From an uncultured Luminiphilus sp. (GTDB lineage: Bacteria > Pseudomonadota > Gammaproteobacteria > Pseudomonadales > Halieaceae), in assembly GCA_905182485.1 (NCBI GenBank), contig CAJJBO010000003.1, positions 183,579 to 247,578 on the forward strand: DNA of 64,000 nucleotides. The letters run 5' to 3'. Positions 39,889 through 49,897 of this stretch are shown here, in pieces; positions within the stretch are counted from its first letter, which is position 1; every line of letters starts with the position of its first letter. A model generated the notes under the pieces. That model was not told where the DNA came from and did no database searches. It saw only the letters and a list, made by a program, of their open reading frames with translations. The translations under genes were made by a program, and so were the position numbers.

Positions 39889-41030
39889 GCTGGACCGACC
39901 CGTTGCATCCACTGTGTTAGCAGCGCCTCATAGGTTTGATTGGGCAGCAGGAAACCGTCGTGGCCGTTGTCTGTTTCAATGTTAGCGTAGGTCACGGGTT
40001 TGCCGGCAGCCATTAAGGCATCGCGGATTTCAATGGAGCGGTGTGGGGGGAAGCGCCAGTCGGAGCTGAAAGATAACACCAGAAAGTCGGCGTGTGCTTT
40101 GTCGACGGCGGCCTTTAAGTCACCGTGATCGCCAACGGCTAGGTCAAACAGATCCAATGCGCGTGTCATCAGCACATAGGTATTCGCATCAAACTGAGTT
40201 GAAAATCGCGTGCCCTGATGTCGCAGATAGCTCTCTACTTGGAACACCCACTCGCTCTCTGCTTCCGGCGTAAAACTCCCTTCCCTGAGCTCTCGGCCAA
40301 AGCGGTCGCTCATACCATCGGCGGACATATAGGTGAGGTGGCCGACCATACGGGCAAGTGCCACGCCTCGACTCGGTATCGTATCGCGGCTCAGGTAGTC
40401 GCCGTCGCACCAATCGGGGTCGGATAAAATGGCATGCCGGGCAATTTCATTGAAGGCAATATTCTGAGCGGTGAGCTTGGGTGCTGCGGCGAGTGCCACA
40501 CAATGCTCAACCCATTCTGGATAATCGATGGCCCACTGTAGCGCTTGCATGCCACCGAGGCTGCCACCGATTACCGCTGCCCAGCGCGAAATGCCCAAAT
40601 ATTCTGCCAGCAGTTTTTGGCTACGAACCCAATCTTGTACCTGCGGCTGAGGGAACTTAGCGCCCCATGGTTTGCCCGTTTCGGGGTTTAAGGTATTGGG
40701 TCCTGTCGACCCGTCACATCCGCCTATATTATTGGAGCAAACGACGAATAAGCGTCGTGTATCGATGGGCTTGCCGGGGCCAATGGCAAGATCCCACCAT
40801 CCGGCACGTTCACCGTCGTCAGCATAAAAGCCCGCGGCGTGATGCGTGCCAGACAGCGCATGGCAAATGAGCACCGCATTGTCGCCAGCCGCATTGAGTT
40901 CGCCATAGGTTTCGTAGACCAGCTCGTGCTCAGCCAGCACTGACCCATTTGCTAATTGAAAAGCGGTCTCGAACCGAACGCGGCAGGGACTGACCAGCCC
41001 GACACTGTTGTGCGCGCCACTATTTGGCAT
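39885..41030 (-). CDS. metX: homoserine O-acyltransferase MetX
   Basis: MetX acylates homoserine in methionine synthesis. The alpha/beta-hydrolase signatures are LICHALSGTHHAAG, SNNIGGCDGSTGPNT and the nucleophile elbow IGGSLGGMQALQWA. The acid and base lie in SFSSDWRFPPHRS and TDNGHDGFLLP. The length is 381 residues. In this branch most MetX proteins partnered with MetW use succinyl-CoA, so it may be MetXS; that is inference from the family. The operon then runs to metW, the DUF4426 gene, rdgB and hemW. Confidence 0.95.
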   Translation of the reverse strand: MPNSGAHNSVGLVSPCRVRFETAFQLANGSVLAEHELVYETYGELNAAGDNAVLICHALSGTHHAAGFYADDGERAGWWDLAIGPGKPIDTRRLFVVCSNNIGGCDGSTGPNTLNPETGKPWGAKFPQPQVQDWVRSQKLLAEYLGISRWAAVIGGSLGGMQALQWAIDYPEWVEHCVALAAAPKLTAQNIAFNEIARHAILSDPDWCDGDYLSRDTIPSRGVALARMVGHLTYMSADGMSDRFGRELREGSFTPEAESEWVFQVESYLRHQGTRFSTQFDANTYVLMTRALDLFDLAVGDHGDLKAAVDKAHADFLVLSFSSDWRFPPHRSIEIRDALMAAGKPVTYANIETDNGHDGFLLPNQTYEALLTQWMQRVGPA

Positions 41031-41033
41031 CGT

Positions 41034-41627
41034 TCACAGTCCAACGACCAAGTTAGGCGGAAGTGACAGCGCTACTGCTGCATGTCGCAAGCCAATTTGC
41101 ACGATGTTGATGGTGACAAAAAGCAAAATTGGTGAAAAGTCGATACCCCCCATATTGGGTAGCAGGGCGCGAAAAGGAGTCATAATGGGGTCAGCAATTT
41201 GCCCGATCAGCTCGATGGCAGGATGCCGACTGCCGGCCGCTACCCAGCTGACGATGATCATGGCGATGAGCACAAAAAAGGTCAGATTGGTGAGTAACCC
41301 GAGCACACCAATAATGCCCCAGCCCACTAATATAAGCGGGTTAGGCACACTCCACTGCTCCCCTAGCACCCAGGTGATGCCCAGCAAAATTAAGATCTGA
41401 ATGAGGACGGCCATCACTAAGACAGCCCAATCAATGCGTCCCCTCGCCGGAAGCATGCCGCGCAGTGGCGCGAGAAACGGGTTGGTGATTTTGACAATGA
41501 CTTGAGAAATGGGATTGTAAAAATTGGCTCGCGACGCGTGCAGCATGCCGCGTAAGACGATCAAGGTGAGTACCAAAGCCCCAAGATTCTGTATCAGATA
41601 AAGCGCCATTTCAGTTCCCGCGGTCAT
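41034..41627 (-). CDS. yggT: YggT-family membrane protein
   Basis: A 197-residue protein with two YggT repeats, each with helix pairs around a RANFYNPISQVIVKITNPFLAPLRGMLP type motif; the second reads HPAIELIGQIADPIMTPFRALLP. About four to five membrane helices are predicted. The ATG at 41627 aligns with Pseudomonas homologues; another at 41609 is possible. It lies directly after proC, as in many proteobacteria. Its role is not established; YggT proteins have been linked to osmotic tolerance. Confidence 0.9.
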   Translation of the reverse strand: MTAGTEMALYLIQNLGALVLTLIVLRGMLHASRANFYNPISQVIVKITNPFLAPLRGMLPARGRIDWAVLVMAVLIQILILLGITWVLGEQWSVPNPLILVGWGIIGVLGLLTNLTFFVLIAMIIVSWVAAGSRHPAIELIGQIADPIMTPFRALLPNMGGIDFSPILLFVTINIVQIGLRHAAVALSLPPNLVVGL

Positions 41628-41628
41628 A

Positions 41629-42444
41629 TCAACCAAACTCCTCGCCCAGCGTTCTCGCTCGTTCAGCACAGGCCTGAACGGCATGAGTGATTATCTCGTC
41701 GAATTGATGGGACTGTAAGGCTAATAGTGCCTGTTCTGTCGTGCCGCCCGGGCTCGTGACATTTTCCCGCAGCGTTGAAATGGGCAGTTCGGAGCGCCCA
41801 GCGAGCTCAGCCGCCCCGATAGCGGTTTGCAGGGTTAGCGCTACCGCGGTCTTTTGATCCAGCCCTAGATCAATACCAGCCGCAATGATGGACTCTATCA
41901 GCGCAAAGAAATAAGCCGGTCCACTGCCAGAGACGGCGGTCACGGCATCGAGCAGTGCCTCTGAGGGCACCCATATCGTCATACCGACTGCGTTAGTCAC
42001 TTGCTCAGCTAAGGCGCGATGTGCATCGCTGGCTTGTGCTGTTGCGAACAGCCCACTGGCCCCCTTGCCTATCATGGCAGGCGTGTTTGGCATGCACCGA
42101 ATAACCGGGACGGTGGGATCGACAGCAGCCTGTAGGGAGGCAATTGGAATGCCCGCTGCAATCGACAGAATGGCGGTATTGGGCCCAATCTGGTCTCGTA
42201 TCGCCGCCAAGGCGTCAGGGGCGACCTGTGGTTTGACCGCCACCACCACCAGATCCGCATCGATAAAAATGTGTTGAGGCGAGGTGTTGAGCTGCGACAG
42301 ACCGAGTGATCGGAGCCGCGATAACGCAGCTTCGCTAGGGTCGCTAGCGCGCAATTGTGACGGCGAGAAGCCACTGGCCAACAGGCCATTGATCATGGCG
42401 GTGGCCATATTGCCCGCGCCTAGGAATGCGATGTGAGGCGACAT
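41629..42444 (-). CDS. proC: pyrroline-5-carboxylate reductase
   Basis: ProC makes proline from pyrroline-5-carboxylate with NAD(P)H. The 271-residue protein has the Rossmann start IAFLGAGNMATAMINGLL, AVKPQVAPDALAAI, RCMPNTPAMIGKGASGL and the signature VSGSGPAYFFALIESI near residue 165. It ends TSPGGTTEQALLAL and a helical tail. It lies between yggS and yggT, the conserved order. Confidence 0.97.
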   Translation of the reverse strand: MSPHIAFLGAGNMATAMINGLLASGFSPSQLRASDPSEAALSRLRSLGLSQLNTSPQHIFIDADLVVVAVKPQVAPDALAAIRDQIGPNTAILSIAAGIPIASLQAAVDPTVPVIRCMPNTPAMIGKGASGLFATAQASDAHRALAEQVTNAVGMTIWVPSEALLDAVTAVSGSGPAYFFALIESIIAAGIDLGLDQKTAVALTLQTAIGAAELAGRSELPISTLRENVTSPGGTTEQALLALQSHQFDEIITHAVQACAERARTLGEEFG

Positions 42445-42473
42445 AAGATCAGGAGTATCCGTGAAGAATGACT

Positions 42474-43166
42474 TTAATTATACCGTGCGCCAAAAATATC
42501 TGTGCCGACTCTGACCAGGTTCGATCCTTCGGCAATAGCGGCCTCTAAATCGCTGGACATTCCCATCGATAATATCGCCAATTTTGGGTTGCGGCCGATG
42601 AGGCTTTGTTGAATGGCGCGCAAATGACGAAAAGGCACTCGCTGGGCAGCGGGTTCGGCACTGGACGCTGGAATGGTCATTAGTCCTTTCAATTGCAGAT
42701 TGGGCAGCGTCTCTACTGCATCAATCAGCGTTTTGAGTGTGTCAGGCTGTACCCCTGATTTACTCGCTTCATCCGATGTTTTGACTTGAAGGAGTACCTT
42801 TAACGGCCCTTTTTCTGGGGGGCGTTGATCACTGAGGCGTTGCGCTATTTTGAGCCGATCTACGCTATGCACCCAGTCACTAAACTCGGCAATCAGCCCC
42901 GTTTTATTGCTTTGAATCGGCCCAATAAAGTGCCACGTCAAGCCTAAGTCAGATAGTTGAGCGGCTTTTTCGGCCATTTCTTGGGCGTAGTTTTCACCAA
43001 AATCAGTCAGGCCCGCCTGGTGCGCCCAACGGATGAGTTCAGTTGATTTTTTTTTACTGACCGCCAATAGAGAGACCGCCCCGGGTGGCCTGCCTGCAGC
43101 GCACTCTGCCGCGCGAATACGTCGGTTGATTTCTGATATATTAAGACGCAAGTCTGTCGGTGTCAT
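42474..43166 (-). CDS. yggS: PLP homeostasis protein YggS
   Basis: A PLP-binding protein of the alanine-racemase fold that helps balance B6 vitamers. The PLP lysine is in LLAVSKKKS near residue 35; FGENYAQEM, WHFIGPIQSNKTGLI and LSMGMSSDLEAAI follow. I choose the ATG at 43166 (230 residues), as it matches family starts; one at 43196 would add ten residues. It is divergent from pilT, as in Pseudomonas. Confidence 0.95.
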   Translation of the reverse strand: MTPTDLRLNISEINRRIRAAECAAGRPPGAVSLLAVSKKKSTELIRWAHQAGLTDFGENYAQEMAEKAAQLSDLGLTWHFIGPIQSNKTGLIAEFSDWVHSVDRLKIAQRLSDQRPPEKGPLKVLLQVKTSDEASKSGVQPDTLKTLIDAVETLPNLQLKGLMTIPASSAEPAAQRVPFRHLRAIQQSLIGRNPKLAILSMGMSSDLEAAIAEGSNLVRVGTDIFGARYN

Positions 43167-43227
43167 GTCTGCATCATAAGGAAATTGATGCGCCATGTGT
43201 TAGTCCGACGCTATCGGAGACTATGAT

Positions 43228-44268
43228 ATGGATATCACAGAGTTACTCGCGTTTGGCGTTCAACAAGGTGCTTCGGATCTGCATCTTTCAGCAGGGCTTC
43301 CGCCCATGATCCGGGTAGACGGTGATATTAGGCGGGTCAACTTGCCGCCGCAAAATCCGACCGAAGTCCAAGCCTTAATTTACGACATTATGAATGATCG
43401 CCAGCGGAACGAATTTGAGGAGCGTCTCGAAACGGACTTTTCTTTTGAGCTCCCCGATGTGGCGCGTTTTCGTGTGAACGCCTTTGTTCAAAATCGCGGT
43501 GCCGGTGCGGTATTTCGCACGATCCCGTCCGAAGTATTGACGATGGAGGCGTTGGGAATGGGACAAACGTTCCGCGACATCTCCATGCTACCAAGAGGGT
43601 TAGTCCTGGTGACTGGTCCTACAGGTTCTGGAAAATCCACCACGCTTGCCGCCATGATCGACTACGTCAATGCAAACCGCTACGACCATATTCTTACGAT
43701 TGAGGATCCGATTGAGTTTGTTCATGAAAGCAAACGCTCCCTGATTAATCAGCGCGAAGTTCATCGTGATACGTTGGGTTTTTCCGCAGCACTGCGTTCT
43801 GCTTTACGTGAGGATCCTGACATTATTTTGGTGGGCGAACTGCGAGATCTAGAGACAATCCGGCTGGCGCTGACAGCCGCTGAGACCGGTCATTTGGTTT
43901 TTGGCACGTTGCATACCACCTCGGCTGCAAAGACAATTGATCGTGTTGTCGATGTCTTCCCTGGAGAAGAAAAAGCCATGGTGCGCTCGATGTTGTCAGA
44001 ATCCTTGCAAGCTGTGATCTCTCAAACTCTGCTCAAGCGCAGTCAAGGCGGGCGTATTGCGGCACACGAGATTATGCGCGGTACCGCGGCGATCCGAAAT
44101 TTAATCCGGGAAGATAAAGTGGTTCAAATGTATTCCGCTATTCAAACGGGACAATCCACGGGGATGCAAACGATGGATCAATGTTTGCAAGGACTGGTTC
44201 AAAAAAGACTGATTACCGCCGAAGTCGCGCGCGAAAAGGCTCGTCAGCCAGAGGGCATCATTGGCTGA
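43228..44268 (+). CDS. pilT: type IV pilus retraction ATPase PilT
   Basis: PilT is the hexameric ATPase that depolymerises type IV pili and powers twitching. The 346-residue protein has MDITELLAFGVQQGASDLHLS, Walker A TGPTGSGKSTT, the Asp box around LTIEDPIEFVH, Walker B IILVGELRDLETI and the His box VFGTLHT. It is complete. The partner pilU, which commonly follows pilT, is not adjacent here. The end overlaps the convergent ruvX gene by 25 bases. Confidence 0.96.
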   Translation: MDITELLAFGVQQGASDLHLSAGLPPMIRVDGDIRRVNLPPQNPTEVQALIYDIMNDRQRNEFEERLETDFSFELPDVARFRVNAFVQNRGAGAVFRTIPSEVLTMEALGMGQTFRDISMLPRGLVLVTGPTGSGKSTTLAAMIDYVNANRYDHILTIEDPIEFVHESKRSLINQREVHRDTLGFSAALRSALREDPDIILVGELRDLETIRLALTAAETGHLVFGTLHTTSAAKTIDRVVDVFPGEEKAMVRSMLSESLQAVISQTLLKRSQGGRIAAHEIMRGTAAIRNLIREDKVVQMYSAIQTGQSTGMQTMDQCLQGLVQKRLITAEVAREKARQPEGIIG

Positions 44269-44681
44269 TCGTTGAGCCAAGTGACGAGGATAATGGCCGC
44301 CGCTTTGTCGTCGATAGGGTCGTTGACGAAATCGCCGCGATGCCCTTCTGCGAACGCGTCAGCCTTTGCTTCGCGGCTGGATAGCCGCTCGTCAACCAAT
44401 GTCACGGGCAACCCTAATCGGCCTTCGAGTTGCCGGGAAAACTTAGTTGCTCGCCGACTCAGCTCGCTTTCTGAGCCGTCCATGTTGATAGGGAGTCCAA
44501 CCAGTAAGCGATTCGGTCGCCATTCCTCAGTCAGCGCAATGATCGATGGCCAGTGCGGTACACCATTCTTTGCCGATACCACGGTGAGAGGCTCGGCGGT
44601 GCGCGACAGCGTATTGCCAATTGCGACGCCTATATTGCGCAGTCCAAAATCAATCGCCATGATCGTTTCATATTTTGGCAT
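44244..44681 (-). CDS. ruvX: RuvX/YqgF Holliday junction resolvase-like protein
   Basis: A 145-residue RNase H-like protein of the YqgF family, linked to pre-16S rRNA processing and junction resolution. It shows IMAIDFGLRNIGVAIGN with the first catalytic Asp, LLVGLPINMDGSE, and VTLVDERLSSREA with the second acidic pair. It follows yqgE on the same strand, the conserved pair, with gshB upstream. Confidence 0.95.
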   Translation of the reverse strand: MPKYETIMAIDFGLRNIGVAIGNTLSRTAEPLTVVSAKNGVPHWPSIIALTEEWRPNRLLVGLPINMDGSESELSRRATKFSRQLEGRLGLPVTLVDERLSSREAKADAFAEGHRGDFVNDPIDDKAAAIILVTWLNDQPMMPSG

Positions 44682-44683
44682 CC

Positions 44684-45295
44684 TTACGCGTGTCCCGCGT
44701 CGGCGGTGAGTAGATCGACATCAATGCCCAACATGCGACCGGCCTCTGCCAGTTTTTTTGACGTTGCTGCATGAAATAGCGTTTGCCGGTCTGCAGCAAC
44801 CGTCAGCCAGCTATTGTCGGCTATTTCTGCTTCGAGTTGTCCTGGCGCCCATCCTGCGTAGCCTAAAGCGACAAGGCATTCTCGGGGTCCTTCACCCTTA
44901 GCCAATGCGCACAAAATATCGCGCGAGGTCGTCAGGTTAATGTCATGGTTAACCGCCTGACCCCCTTGCCAGTCTCCCGCCTCGCTGTGCAATACAAATC
45001 CGTGGTCTTTCCTGATCGGCCCTCCCGCTAAGATCGGGTAATTGGGGACCTCAGGATCGGTGGGTATTTCGAGATGCTCCAACATGTCGTTGAAGGTGAT
45101 ATCGAGCCGCTGATTCACGACAATGCCCATTGCACCCTTCTCATCGTGACGGCATAGGTAGATGAGTGAGCGGTTAAAAAAACCTCGACCGATGGCCGGC
45201 GTGGCAATTAAAAAATGACCACCAAGCGTCACAGTGACGGCTTGTCTATCAGCGATGGGGTTAGTGCGTTCAGGTTGAGGGCCCTTTGGCAACAT
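44684..45295 (-). CDS. yqgE: YqgE/AlgH family protein
   Basis: A protein of about 203 residues of the UPF0301 (YqgE/AlgH) family, whose function is not settled. Diagnostic stretches are [54 protein letters not shown] and [16 protein letters not shown]. The start is unsure: an ATG at 45295 lies inside the end of gshB, and a GTG at 45232 begins at the core. It sits between gshB and ruvX, as expected. Confidence 0.93.
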   Translation of the reverse strand: MLPKGPQPERTNPIADRQAVTVTLGGHFLIATPAIGRGFFNRSLIYLCRHDEKGAMGIVVNQRLDITFNDMLEHLEIPTDPEVPNYPILAGGPIRKDHGFVLHSEAGDWQGGQAVNHDINLTTSRDILCALAKGEGPRECLVALGYAGWAPGQLEAEIADNSWLTVAADRQTLFHAATSKKLAEAGRMLGIDVDLLTADAGHA

Positions 45296-46233
45296 GAGAT
45301 TGAATAACATCGAGCAGCTGGCCTGCAATATCAAGTCCTGACTCAGCCTCTATTTCTCTGAGACAGGTTGGGCTGGTGACATTAATTTCAGTCAGGTAGT
45401 TGCCAATCACATCGAGCCCCACGAAAAAAAGACCCCGGGCCTTAAGAGCGGGACCCACTTGCTCTGCTATCCATCGATCATGATCTGATAGGGGTTGCAC
45501 TCGACCAGAACCGCCCGCTGCCAAATTGCCTCGGCTCTCTCCGGCAAGTGGGATTCGGGCAAGGGAGAAAGGGTACGGGTTCGCCATTGATGAGAAGGAT
45601 ACGTTTATCGCCGTCACTAATAGCCGGCAAATAGCGTTGTGCCATGATCGTTTGCACGCCTGAGCGTGTCAGTGTCTCTAAAATGACGCTGAGATTAGGA
45701 TCATCTTTGCGCGCCCGAAAAATAGCGCTGCCACCCATGCCATCTAGCGGCTTAAAAATGACATCTCCGTGTTCACCGTGAAACGCGCGAAGCTTAGCCA
45801 TATCTCGACTGACTAATAGAGGTGGGCAGCAATCAGGGAACTCGGTGGCAAACAGCTTTTCGTTGCAATCTCTCAGACTCTGGCAGCGATTGACGATCAG
45901 CGTGCCCCGCTGCTCCGCTCGCTCCAACAAATAAGTGGCGTAAATATATTCAAGATCAAACGGCGGGTCTTTTCGCATCAGGCAAATGTCGAGGTCGCCT
46001 AGCGATAGGTCTTGTGGCGCTTTCAGTGCATGCCACTGAGATGCGTCTCGATAGACGGTCAGTGATTGCGCGCGAGCCATTGGCTCCTCGCCGCTGAGGT
46101 AGAGGCCGTCAGGCTCAATATAAAATAACGACCAGCCGCGATCCTGCGCCGCCCAAAGCAGTCCTAAGGTGGTATCTTTTTTGTAGTTGATAGAGCTGAT
46201 GGGGTCCATGACGACGCCGAGGTTGAGACTCAT
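45270..46233 (-). CDS. gshB: glutathione synthetase, frame broken near 45567
   Basis: GshB adds glycine to gamma-glutamylcysteine. From ATG 46233 the reading begins [22 protein letters not shown], with [37 protein letters not shown] and [13 protein letters not shown]. One extra base near 45567 breaks the frame. Removing it restores [47 protein letters not shown] and the tail. Corrected length is 320 residues (E. coli 316). It is an ATP-grasp enzyme. The break is likely a sequence error. Confidence 0.93.
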
Positions 46234-46342
46234 TTCTGGATCCTTTTAGGCCGAGGGCTACTATCTTGCGATTCGCAGCGAATCCCCGCAAGCTTCCCGG
46301 GCAGCCGAAGCTGTGCATTTTTTGATTGAGGTTCGTTGCATT

Positions 46343-47605
46343 ATGGATGGTTTTTTTGTCGTCGTCGCCTGTATCAGTCTGCTGTGCGCGATCACAGCAG
46401 TGTTGAGGGTGCGGGCAATCGGCTGGGCAGTTTGGTTGTGGTTTTTTGTCGGATGGATAACGGGCGAGCTCGCCATTTGGTGTATCGGCCTCCAAGTGGT
46501 TTTTGTGGCCGCGTGGGTGCTGATTGCAGGGACCGACACCGCGGGCTTTAGTTGGGGCCTATCGCTTTTCCTCGCTACGTGGGTGTTGTTGGCAGTATTT
46601 TTACGAGACGCATTTGATGCGGGCGCCACCTTTAGCCGTTCATTGCGAATGACACTCGGCGTCGATTTTCTGGAGCAAATACCCCTTTCTCGGCGCGCTA
46701 AGATTACGACTCAGGTGCACAGCAAAGAGTGGCAGTGGCCGTTTCGGTTCAAGCGCCCCGGCGTGCGATACGTCCGGAGCCTCCCCTATACAGAATCGGG
46801 TAAGCGCGGCCTACTAGACGTGTATGTTCCAGTCGCCGCTGGTGAACGTCGCCCCGTACTGTTGCAGGTGCATGGTGGGGCGTGGATGGTGGGGCACAAA
46901 TCCGAGCAGGCGCAACCGCTTTTGCATCGCATGGTGGAATCGGGGTGGGTGGGGGTGTCGATCAATTATCGCCTGGCACCCCGGTCGGCTTTTCCGGCGC
47001 AAATGGTCGATGTTAAAAAAGCGATTACCTGGGTAAAGGACAATATTGCTGAGTATGGCGGCGACCCCAATTTTATTGTAGTGACAGGCGGCTCTGCTGG
47101 TGGCCATTTGTCGTTACTGGCAGGTTTAACGCCGAATCATGCGGACTGGCAGACCGGTTTTGAGCACTTTGATACGGCGATTCAAGGCGTGCTAGCGTTG
47201 TACCCCGTTGTGGATTTGACCAACCGTCACGGCATTCGACAGCAATCCAAGATGGATTCATTTATTGCTCAGCGCATTATCCAGCAGTCCCGTGAGGAGG
47301 CGCCGGCTATTTACGAGGATGGTTCGCCGATCTCTTGGATACATCGCCCGGGTGTTGTCGAGGCCGCCCCGCCGATGTTCATTGTCCAAGGTACGCACGA
47401 TTCACTGGTTTGGGTAGAAGAGGTTAGGCGATTTGTTGCGGAGCTCAGCCCCATTGCAGCGGCGCCTGTGGTGTATGCGGAATTGCCCCGAGCGCAGCAC
47501 GCGTTTGAAATTTTTCATTCGCCTCGAACCAGCCATTATCTCAACGCAGCAGGGTGCTGGCTCGAGTGGGTGTGGGCACGGCATCAAAGGGGTGAGCAGG
47601 AGTAA
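46343..47605 (+). CDS. membrane-anchored alpha/beta hydrolase (HSL-like esterase)
   Basis: A 420-residue protein in two parts. Residues about 1-90 hold three or four hydrophobic helices. Residues about 145-410 form an alpha/beta hydrolase of the hormone-sensitive-lipase type, with oxyanion motif HGGAW (177-181), nucleophile GGSAGG (Ser about 251), an acid in GTHDSLV and a base in AQHAFE. The full triad suggests an active esterase. The substrate is unknown. It stands alone between gshB and rsmE, transcribed toward rsmE's end. The ATG at 46343 is chosen over an earlier in-frame codon at 46313, because the helix starts there. Confidence 0.85.
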   Translation: MDGFFVVVACISLLCAITAVLRVRAIGWAVWLWFFVGWITGELAIWCIGLQVVFVAAWVLIAGTDTAGFSWGLSLFLATWVLLAVFLRDAFDAGATFSRSLRMTLGVDFLEQIPLSRRAKITTQVHSKEWQWPFRFKRPGVRYVRSLPYTESGKRGLLDVYVPVAAGERRPVLLQVHGGAWMVGHKSEQAQPLLHRMVESGWVGVSINYRLAPRSAFPAQMVDVKKAITWVKDNIAEYGGDPNFIVVTGGSAGGHLSLLAGLTPNHADWQTGFEHFDTAIQGVLALYPVVDLTNRHGIRQQSKMDSFIAQRIIQQSREEAPAIYEDGSPISWIHRPGVVEAAPPMFIVQGTHDSLVWVEEVRRFVAELSPIAAAPVVYAELPRAQHAFEIFHSPRTSHYLNAAGCWLEWVWARHQRGEQE

Positions 47606-47649
47606 TGTCGCAGGCTACGGTTGGCCGAGATGCTTGGCGCGCTGAGTGA

Positions 47650-48381
47650 TCATTGAGCCATGTCGCCCCATTGGGCGCCAATGACAGAGAGGGCAACCAC
47701 GGGTGCGGTCTCTGTTCTGAGAATGCGCGGCCCCAGCTGCCACGGCTGAAAGTGATGTCGCTCGGCCGTGGCCACCTCTTCATCGGTCAGGCCACCCTCA
47801 GGCCCGATGAGCAGTGCGACCGACTGTGGTTTGGCTGCAAGCAGTGGCGCACTGTGCACGTCACAATGCAGCACCAATTTAACGTCTGCCACCGTTTCCG
47901 ACACCCAGTTTGTCAGTGAGGTGGGCGCATTAACGTTAGGGATACGGACCCGTCCTGATTGTTCGCAGGCGCTGGTGACAATGTGTTGCCAGTGGGAGAG
48001 CCGCTTTGCTACTCGCTCTGGGGGGACGATGAAATCGACGCGAGTGCTATAAAGCGGCGAGATGCTAGTGACACCCAGTTCGGTTGCTTTCTGAATGGCC
48101 CAATCGAAGCGGTCACCCTTACTCAAGCACAGCCCTAGGTGAGACTGCAGAAGGGATTCGGTTTGCGGAGTGTTAACGGCGCCAAGCAATACCGATATCG
48201 ATTGTTTGGTAATGGCTTTGATGCTTGCCGAGGCTTGCTGCCCCTGCCCATCAAATAAGATGACATTGTCACCAACGCGAGCGCGGAGGACTTTGCCAAG
48301 GTATTGTGCTGCATGTTCGTTTAAAACCACTTCCGCTCCGGCGAGCAGCGGTTGGTCTGAAAAAATTCTAGGGGTTCGCAT
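47650..48381 (-). CDS. rsmE: 16S rRNA (uracil1498-N3)-methyltransferase
   Basis: RsmE methylates U1498 of 16S rRNA. It has a PUA-like N-terminus (HAAQYLGKVLRARVGDNVILFDGQG), then a SPOUT domain with KATELGVTSISPLYSTR, VTSACEQSGRVRIP and the knot motif LLIGPEGGLTDEEVA followed by LGPRILRTETAPVVAL. Length is 243 residues, normal for the family. Gene order near gshB is conserved in several gammaproteobacteria. Confidence 0.96.
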   Translation of the reverse strand: MRTPRIFSDQPLLAGAEVVLNEHAAQYLGKVLRARVGDNVILFDGQGQQASASIKAITKQSISVLLGAVNTPQTESLLQSHLGLCLSKGDRFDWAIQKATELGVTSISPLYSTRVDFIVPPERVAKRLSHWQHIVTSACEQSGRVRIPNVNAPTSLTNWVSETVADVKLVLHCDVHSAPLLAAKPQSVALLIGPEGGLTDEEVATAERHHFQPWQLGPRILRTETAPVVALSVIGAQWGDMAQ

Positions 48382-48426
48382 AAAAGACCCTGGTCATTTT
48401 TGCTGTATTAGCGAGAACGACAGCGT

Positions 48427-48461
48427 CTCACCAAGGCGAATCAATCCTGCGCCTTGGTGAG
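48427..48461 (-). terminator. hairpin after ahcY, probable terminator
   Basis: CTCACCAAGGCG (48427-48438) pairs perfectly with CGCCTTGGTGAG (48450-48461) across an 11-base loop. It begins 13 bases beyond the ahcY stop on the minus strand. The stem is a strong 12 bp, but no clear T run follows, so it could also be an mRNA-stabilising hairpin. Confidence 0.6.
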
Positions 48462-48474
48462 CTGGGCCCCTACC

Positions 48475-49866
48475 TTAATACTTATACGAGTCCCCTTTAA
48501 AGGGGCCACTGACGCCGACACCAATGTAGTCCGCCTGCTTTGTTGTCAGTTGCGTCATGACCCCGCCAAAGCCTTGTACCATCAATGCGGCGACTTGCTC
48601 ATCGAGGTGCTTTGGCAACACCTCTACTGCAATGGCATCTTGGCGTGCGTCTTCTGGTAGGTCGGCAAACTTCTTTTCATAGAGGTGAATTTGCGCTAAT
48701 ACCTGATTAGCGAAAGAGCCGTCCATGATGCGTGAGGGATGGCCCGTGGCATTGCCTAGGTTGACCAGTCTGCCTTCTGACAAGAGCAAAAGGTGGTCGT
48801 TACTGGCGCTGTCGCGGATGATCTTATGCACTTGGGGCTTGATCTCTTCCCACTGCCACTCTGCGCGCATGTAGGCGGTATCAATCTCATTGTCAAAGTG
48901 TCCAATATTGCACACCACTGCTGTTGATTTGAGAGCGCGCAGCATGGGCGCAGTGCAGACGTTGTAGTTGCCAGTGGCAGTGACCAACAAATCAGTGGCG
49001 CCGAGCAAATCGGCATTGACGCTGCCGTCTGTGCCGTCATCGACACCGCCGTTGAAGGGCGACACCACCTCAAAACCATCCATGCAGGCTTGCATGGCGC
49101 AAATGGGATCGCATTCAGTGACCCGCACAATCATCCCTTCTTGTCGAAGTGATTGAGCCGACCCTTTGCCGACGTCACCATAACCAATCACGAGGGCGCG
49201 CTTGCCTGCTAGTAAGTGATCAAGGCCACGTTTGATGGCATCGTATAAAGAATGACGACAGCCGTACTTATTATCATTTTTACTTTTAGTAACCGCGTCG
49301 TTGACATTCACTGCTGGCACTTTCAGTTCGCCATTGGCAAGCATTTCATAGAGACGGTGCACGCCTGTTGTGGTTTCTTCAGTGACACCATGAATGCGTG
49401 CCAACATTTCAGGATATTGCTCGTGCAGCATCCCAGTGAGGTCGCCACCATCATCGAGCACCATATTCGCATCCCACGGTTTACCGTCTGCAAGAATAGT
49501 TTGCTCGATACACCACTCATATTCCTCTTCCGTTTCGCCTTTCCAGGCAAAAACCGGAATTCCTGCAGCAGCGATAGCGGCGGCTGCATGATCTTGGGTA
49601 GAGAAAATATTGCAAGATGACCAGCGAACCTCTGCGCCGAGCGCGACCAGCGTCTCAATGAGCACGCCCGTCTGAATCGTCATGTGAATGCAGCCCAAGA
49701 TCTTAGCGCCGGCCAGTGGCTGAGCATCGCGATAATGCTCCCTCAGCGCTATCAACGCGGGCATCTCGTTCTCGGCAATTTCCAATTCACGTCGACCCCA
49801 GTCGGCCAAATGAATGTCCGCGACTTTATAATCAGCAAATACAGTTTGCTCAACAGCAGTGTTCAT
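48475..49866 (-). CDS. ahcY: adenosylhomocysteinase
   Basis: AhcY splits S-adenosylhomocysteine into adenosine and homocysteine, relieving product inhibition of methyltransferases. The 463-residue protein has the [21 protein letters not shown] start, the NAD site [16 protein letters not shown] and a [11 protein letters not shown] segment. It ends FKGDSYKY, the typical Lys-Tyr C-terminus. The ATG at 49866 matches the family start; the frame is open further upstream into metK. It follows metK by about 30 bases, so both form one unit. Confidence 0.97.
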   Translation of the reverse strand: MNTAVEQTVFADYKVADIHLADWGRRELEIAENEMPALIALREHYRDAQPLAGAKILGCIHMTIQTGVLIETLVALGAEVRWSSCNIFSTQDHAAAAIAAAGIPVFAWKGETEEEYEWCIEQTILADGKPWDANMVLDDGGDLTGMLHEQYPEMLARIHGVTEETTTGVHRLYEMLANGELKVPAVNVNDAVTKSKNDNKYGCRHSLYDAIKRGLDHLLAGKRALVIGYGDVGKGSAQSLRQEGMIVRVTECDPICAMQACMDGFEVVSPFNGGVDDGTDGSVNADLLGATDLLVTATGNYNVCTAPMLRALKSTAVVCNIGHFDNEIDTAYMRAEWQWEEIKPQVHKIIRDSASNDHLLLLSEGRLVNLGNATGHPSRIMDGSFANQVLAQIHLYEKKFADLPEDARQDAIAVEVLPKHLDEQVAALMVQGFGGVMTQLTTKQADYIGVGVSGPFKGDSYKY

Positions 49867-49897
49867 AGCATCGTCTCTCTTTTGATCAATTGATTCA

